A DNA stretch of 64,000 bases from Rhodospirillales bacterium (lineage in GTDB: Bacteria > Pseudomonadota > Alphaproteobacteria > Reyranellales > Reyranellaceae). The stretch spans positions 49,541 to 113,540 of the forward strand of contig JACPOB010000068.1 of assembly GCA_016185145.1 (NCBI GenBank). Direction: 5' to 3'. Made by a program: the position numbers and the translations under genes. How positions within the stretch are numbered: position 1 is the stretch's first letter; each line of letters starts with the position of its first letter. Under the pieces are notes generated by a model that was given only the letters and a program-made list of their open reading frames with translations, had not been told where the DNA came from and made no database searches. Shown here in pieces: positions 60,809 to 64,000 of this stretch.

Positions 60809-62887
60809 ATGACCACTGCCCATCAGGCGCGGCTTGCCGTCGACATCGGCGGAACCTTCACCGATGTCGTCCTCGAGAGAGGCGACAAGGCCCATGCCAT
60901 AAAAGTCCTGACCACGCCCGACGCGCCCGAGCGCGGTGTGATCGAGGGCGTGCGCGCCATCCTGGGCGAGGCCCAGTGCCCGCCGGCAGAGGTCGGCCTG
61001 GTCGTGCACGGCACGACGCTCGCCACCAACGCCCTGATCGAGCGCAAGGGCGCGCGCACGGCGCTGCTGACGACGGCGGGCTTCCGCGATTCGCTGGAGA
61101 TCGCCTGGGAGCACCGCTTCGAGCAGTACGACATCTACATGGAGCGGCCCGATCCGCTGGTGCCGCGCGACCTGCGCTTCGGCGTGCCCGAGCGCGTCGC
61201 CGCCGACGGCGCCGTGCTTCTGGCGCTCGACGAGCAGGCGGTGCGCCAGGTCGCCGCCGAGCTGCGCGCCCAGAAGATCGAGGCCGTGGCCGTGTGCTTC
61301 CTGCACAGCTTCACCAACGAGGCGCACGAGCGGCGCGCCGGCGCGATCCTGGCCGAGGAGCTGCCCGGCGTGGCCATCTCGCTCTCCTGCGAGGTCTGCC
61401 CCGAGATCCGCGAGTACGAGCGCACCTCGACGACCATCGCCAACGCCTACGTCCTGCCGCGCATGGCGGGCTACCTCGGCGAGCTCGAAGCCAACCTGCG
61501 CAAGGAAGGCATCGCCGGTCCGCTGCTGCTGATGATGTCGTCGGGCGGCATCACCACGGTCGAGACGGCGCGGCGCTTCCCGGTGCGGCTGGTCGAATCC
61601 GGACCGGCCGGCGGTGCGATCCTGGCGCTCACCGTGGCGGCGGAGAACGGCCTCGACAAGGCCGTCGCCTTCGACATGGGTGGCACGACGGCCAAGCTCA
61701 CCCTGCTCGACGACCTCGAGCTGCAGCGCTCGCGCCAGTTCGAGGTGGCGCGGGCCTATCGCTTCGTGCAGGGCAGCGGCCTGCCGGTGCGCATCCCCGT
61801 GATCGAGCTGGTCGAGATCGGCGCCGGCGGCGGCTCGATCGCCCGCATCGATGCGCTGGGCCGCATCCAGGTCGGCCCCGATTCGGCCGGCAGCGTGCCC
61901 GGTCCCGCGAGCTACGGCCGCGGCGGTGCCGAGCCCACGGTCACCGATGCCGACACGGCGCTGGGCCGCCTCGATCCGAAACGCTTCGCCGGCGGCGCCA
62001 TCCCGCTTCATCGCGACAAGGCCGACGCGGCTCTGCAGTCGCTGGCGGGTCCCCTCAACACCAACGCCCAGGGCGCGGCGGCCGGCATCGCCGAAATCGT
62101 CGACGAGACCATGGCGAGTGCGGCGCGCGTGCATGCCGTCGAGAACGGCAAGGACACCGCCGACCGCACCCTGATCGCCTTCGGCGGCGCGGCGCCGCTG
62201 CACGCCGCGCGGCTGGCGCGCAAGCTCGGCATGAAGAAGGTCGTGGTCCCGGTCGGCGCCGGTGTCGGCTCGGCTTTCGGCTTCCTGCGCGCGCCGATCG
62301 CCTACGAGGTCGTGCGCACGCGCCATCTCCGGCTCGACCTGTTCGACGCCAAGACGGTGAACGGCCTGTTCGCCGCCATGCGCGAGGAAGCGGAATCGGT
62401 GATTCGGCTCGCCGCCCCCAAGGAGAAGCTGGTCGAGACCCGCCAGGCCTTCATGCGCTATCGCGGCCAGGGGCACGAGATCGCGGTGCCCCTGCCCAAC
62501 CAGGCGCTCGACGTCGATGCCGCGCGCGAGCTGCGTCGGCGTTTCGAAGAGACCTACGAGACGGTGTTCGGCCGCATCATTCCCAAGCTCGAGGTCGAGG
62601 CGCTGACCTGGACCTTATCGCTCGCCACCGACCGGCCATTGCCCAAGCCCACGACCGAGGCCAAGGCAGCCGGCGCGCCGAAGGCGAATGGAAGCCGAGA
62701 AGTGCTCGATCCGTCCTCGGGCCGGCACGAGCAGGCCGCGATCCACGAGCGCACGTCGCTCGAGCCCGGCATGTCGCTCGACGGGCCGGCATTGATCGTC
62801 GAGGATGGCACCACGACCGTGGTGCCGCAGGGATTTGCGGCCCGCATCAACGCGCTGGGCCAGATCGTGTTGGAGGATCGAGCATGA
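60809..62887 (+). CDS. hyuA: Hydantoinase/oxoprolinase subunit A
   Basis: A 692-residue ATP-dependent hydrolase subunit. RLAVDIGGTFTDVVLERGDKAHAIKVLTT at the N-terminus is the actin-like nucleotide motif. VVHGTTLATNALIERKGARTALLTTAGFRDSLEI is diagnostic for HyuA. VAFDMGGTTAKLTLLDDLEL, EIGAGGGSIARIDALG and FGGAAPLHAARLARKLGMKKVVVPVGAGVGSAFG follow in order. With HyuB it would open a hydantoin or 5-oxoproline-type ring using ATP; acetone carboxylase-like relatives are also possible. It overlaps hyuB by 4 bases. Confidence 0.93.
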   Translation: MTTAHQARLAVDIGGTFTDVVLERGDKAHAIKVLTTPDAPERGVIEGVRAILGEAQCPPAEVGLVVHGTTLATNALIERKGARTALLTTAGFRDSLEIAWEHRFEQYDIYMERPDPLVPRDLRFGVPERVAADGAVLLALDEQAVRQVAAELRAQKIEAVAVCFLHSFTNEAHERRAGAILAEELPGVAISLSCEVCPEIREYERTSTTIANAYVLPRMAGYLGELEANLRKEGIAGPLLLMMSSGGITTVETARRFPVRLVESGPAGGAILALTVAAENGLDKAVAFDMGGTTAKLTLLDDLELQRSRQFEVARAYRFVQGSGLPVRIPVIELVEIGAGGGSIARIDALGRIQVGPDSAGSVPGPASYGRGGAEPTVTDADTALGRLDPKRFAGGAIPLHRDKADAALQSLAGPLNTNAQGAAAGIAEIVDETMASAARVHAVENGKDTADRTLIAFGGAAPLHAARLARKLGMKKVVVPVGAGVGSAFGFLRAPIAYEVVRTRHLRLDLFDAKTVNGLFAAMREEAESVIRLAAPKEKLVETRQAFMRYRGQGHEIAVPLPNQALDVDAARELRRRFEETYETVFGRIIPKLEVEALTWTLSLATDRPLPKPTTEAKAAGAPKANGSREVLDPSSGRHEQAAIHERTSLEPGMSLDGPALIVEDGTTTVVPQGFAARINALGQIVLEDRA

Positions 62888-64000
62888 GCACGCCTTCGGA
62901 TATCCGCCTGCAGGTGATGTGGAACCGCCTGCTGAGCGTTGTCGAGGAGCAGGCGCGCGCCCTGGTGCGCACCGCCTTCTCGACCAGCGCGCGCGAGGCG
63001 GGCGACATCTCGGCCGGCGTGTTCGACCTCGAAGGCCAGATGCTGGCCCAGGCCGTCACCGGCACGCCGGGCCACGTGAATTCGATGGCCCGCAGCGTCA
63101 TCCACTTCATCCGCGAATTCCCGGTCGAGACCATGAAGCCGGGCGATGCGTACGTGACCAACGATCCGTGGAAGGGCACCGGCCATCTCTACGACATCGT
63201 CGTCACCTCGCCCGCGTTCCACAAAGGCAAGCTGGTGGCGCTGTTCTCCTGCACCACGCACGTGGTCGACATCGGTGGGCTGGGCCAATCGCCCGACGGC
63301 CGGCAGGTCTATCACGAAGGCCTGTTCCTGCCGCTGCTGCCCTTGATGCGCGAAGGCAGGATCGACGAGAGCGTGATGCGCATCGTGCGCGCCAACGTGC
63401 GCGAGCCCGTCCAGGTCGAGGGCGACCTGCACGCGCTGATCGGCTGCAACGGCATCGGCGAGAAGCGGCTAAGCGACATGATGACCGAGCACGGCATCGA
63501 CAATCTCGACGAGCTCGGCCGGCACATCATCGACAAGAGCCGCGCCGGCATGGTGGCGGCGATCGGCAAGCTGCCGCGCGGCACCTGGAAGGGCCACATG
63601 CGGATCGACGGCTACGACGCGCCGATCGACCTGCACGCCGCCGTCACCATCCATGCCGACCATATCGCCGTCGACTATGCCGGCACCTCGGGCTCGTCGA
63701 TCTACGGCATCAATTCGCCGATGTGCTACACCGAGGCCTACACCGCCTTCGGCATCAAGTGCGTGGTGGCGCCGACCATTCCCAACAATGCCGGCACGCT
63801 CGATTCGATCCTGGTGACGGCGCCCGAGAACACCATCGTCAACGCGCTGTTCCCGGCGGCGGTGAACGCACGCAGCACCATCGGCCACATGCTGCCCGAC
63901 GTCTGCTACGACGCCCTGCACCAGGTGATCCCCGGCAAGGTGCCGGCCGAGGGCACCAGCAACCTGTGGAACCTGAAGCTCGGCGCCGGCCACGGCATGA
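62884..64000 (+). CDS. hyuB: Hydantoinase/oxoprolinase subunit B, partial (right edge)
   Basis: The first 372 codons of a HyuB subunit. IRLQVMWNRLLSVVEEQARALVRTAFSTSAREAGDISAGVFDLEGQMLAQAVTGTPGH is the typical start. GDAYVTNDPWKGTGHLYDIVVTSP, FSCTTHVVDIGGLGQSP and NVREPVQVEGDLHALIGCN follow, with VDYAGTSGSS later. Metal-binding residues are expected in the TNDPW and TTHVVDIGG stretches. It continues past base 64000. ATG 62884 overlaps the hyuA stop (ATGA), so the two subunits are made together. Confidence 0.93.
   Translation, partial: MSTPSDIRLQVMWNRLLSVVEEQARALVRTAFSTSAREAGDISAGVFDLEGQMLAQAVTGTPGHVNSMARSVIHFIREFPVETMKPGDAYVTNDPWKGTGHLYDIVVTSPAFHKGKLVALFSCTTHVVDIGGLGQSPDGRQVYHEGLFLPLLPLMREGRIDESVMRIVRANVREPVQVEGDLHALIGCNGIGEKRLSDMMTEHGIDNLDELGRHIIDKSRAGMVAAIGKLPRGTWKGHMRIDGYDAPIDLHAAVTIHADHIAVDYAGTSGSSIYGINSPMCYTEAYTAFGIKCVVAPTIPNNAGTLDSILVTAPENTIVNALFPAAVNARSTIGHMLPDVCYDALHQVIPGKVPAEGTSNLWNLKLGAGHGM

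Noticed and set aside
60788..62476. 562-codon minus-strand frame antisense to hyuA
   Set aside because: No domain, and hyuA is intact and coupled to its neighbours on the + strand.

Overview
The window is about 64 kb of high-GC DNA, densely coding on both strands, with short intergenic gaps and many 1-4 base start/stop overlaps. The gene content suggests an aerobic, heterotrophic soil- or water-type alphaproteobacterium. It has several TctC-type solute receptors, many CoA-ester enzymes, several short-chain dehydrogenases (SDRs), GFA-family proteins, an EamA exporter, a DUF1127 gene, and palindromic intergenic repeats of the kind scattered through Bradyrhizobium- and Reyranella-like genomes. 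The genus is inference only; no rRNA or tRNA gene is present to fix it. I saw no phage, insertion sequence or CRISPR array.

Layout. 1-14.2 kb: a three-domain biotin-dependent acyl-CoA carboxylase (cut by the left edge), a flavodoxin-like oxidoreductase, a bestrophin-like membrane protein, an SDR, a complete tripartite tricarboxylate transporter (tctB-tctA-tctC), a pair of acyl-CoA dehydrogenases, a DOPA-dioxygenase-like protein with a CinA/PncC-like amidase, DUF423, SDR plus enoyl-CoA hydratase, and a 3-hydroxyacyl-CoA dehydrogenase. Much of this is beta-oxidation-like CoA chemistry. 14.3-26.1 kb: an adenylate cyclase-TPR protein, a DEAD-box helicase with a His-rich tail, LysR with a divergent SDR, an N-acyl-D-amino-acid deacylase type amidohydrolase, a luciferase-like monooxygenase coupled to an EamA transporter, an SDR, and a GFA protein with an RraA-like protein. 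26.1-38.2 kb: a four-gene operon of two tandem epoxide hydrolases and two exported proteins, an enoyl-CoA hydratase, a maleate-isomerase-like protein, an ABC sugar importer without its ATPase, DUF4242, a medium-chain reductase, and an operon TauE/small protein/enoyl-CoA hydratase.

38.2-51.8 kb: an amidase, an 88-residue unknown protein, a 69-residue peptide with tandem PWIRAPQ repeats (the most unusual item here), a TctC receptor, DUF486, an ArnT/PMT-type glycosyltransferase, an iron cluster (feoA-feoB-PepSY protein), an esterase coupled to a CoA-transferase, a Phd/PIN toxin-antitoxin pair with a palindromic operator, a GNAT acetyltransferase and an AAA ATPase. 51.9-64 kb: an otsB-GH15-otsA trehalose operon, DUF1127, a BtuF-like protein, a class V aminotransferase, a second GFA protein with an operator-like palindrome, and a TctC-hyuA-hyuB operon running off the right edge.

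Four families of palindromic intergenic elements recur: A at about 2.9, 19.9, 30.7 and 36.4 kb; B at about 9.0, 26.2 and 35.3 kb; C at about 14.2 kb and, partly, 40.7 kb; D at about 57.6 and 59.0 kb. They sit between genes, in convergent, co-directional and divergent gaps.
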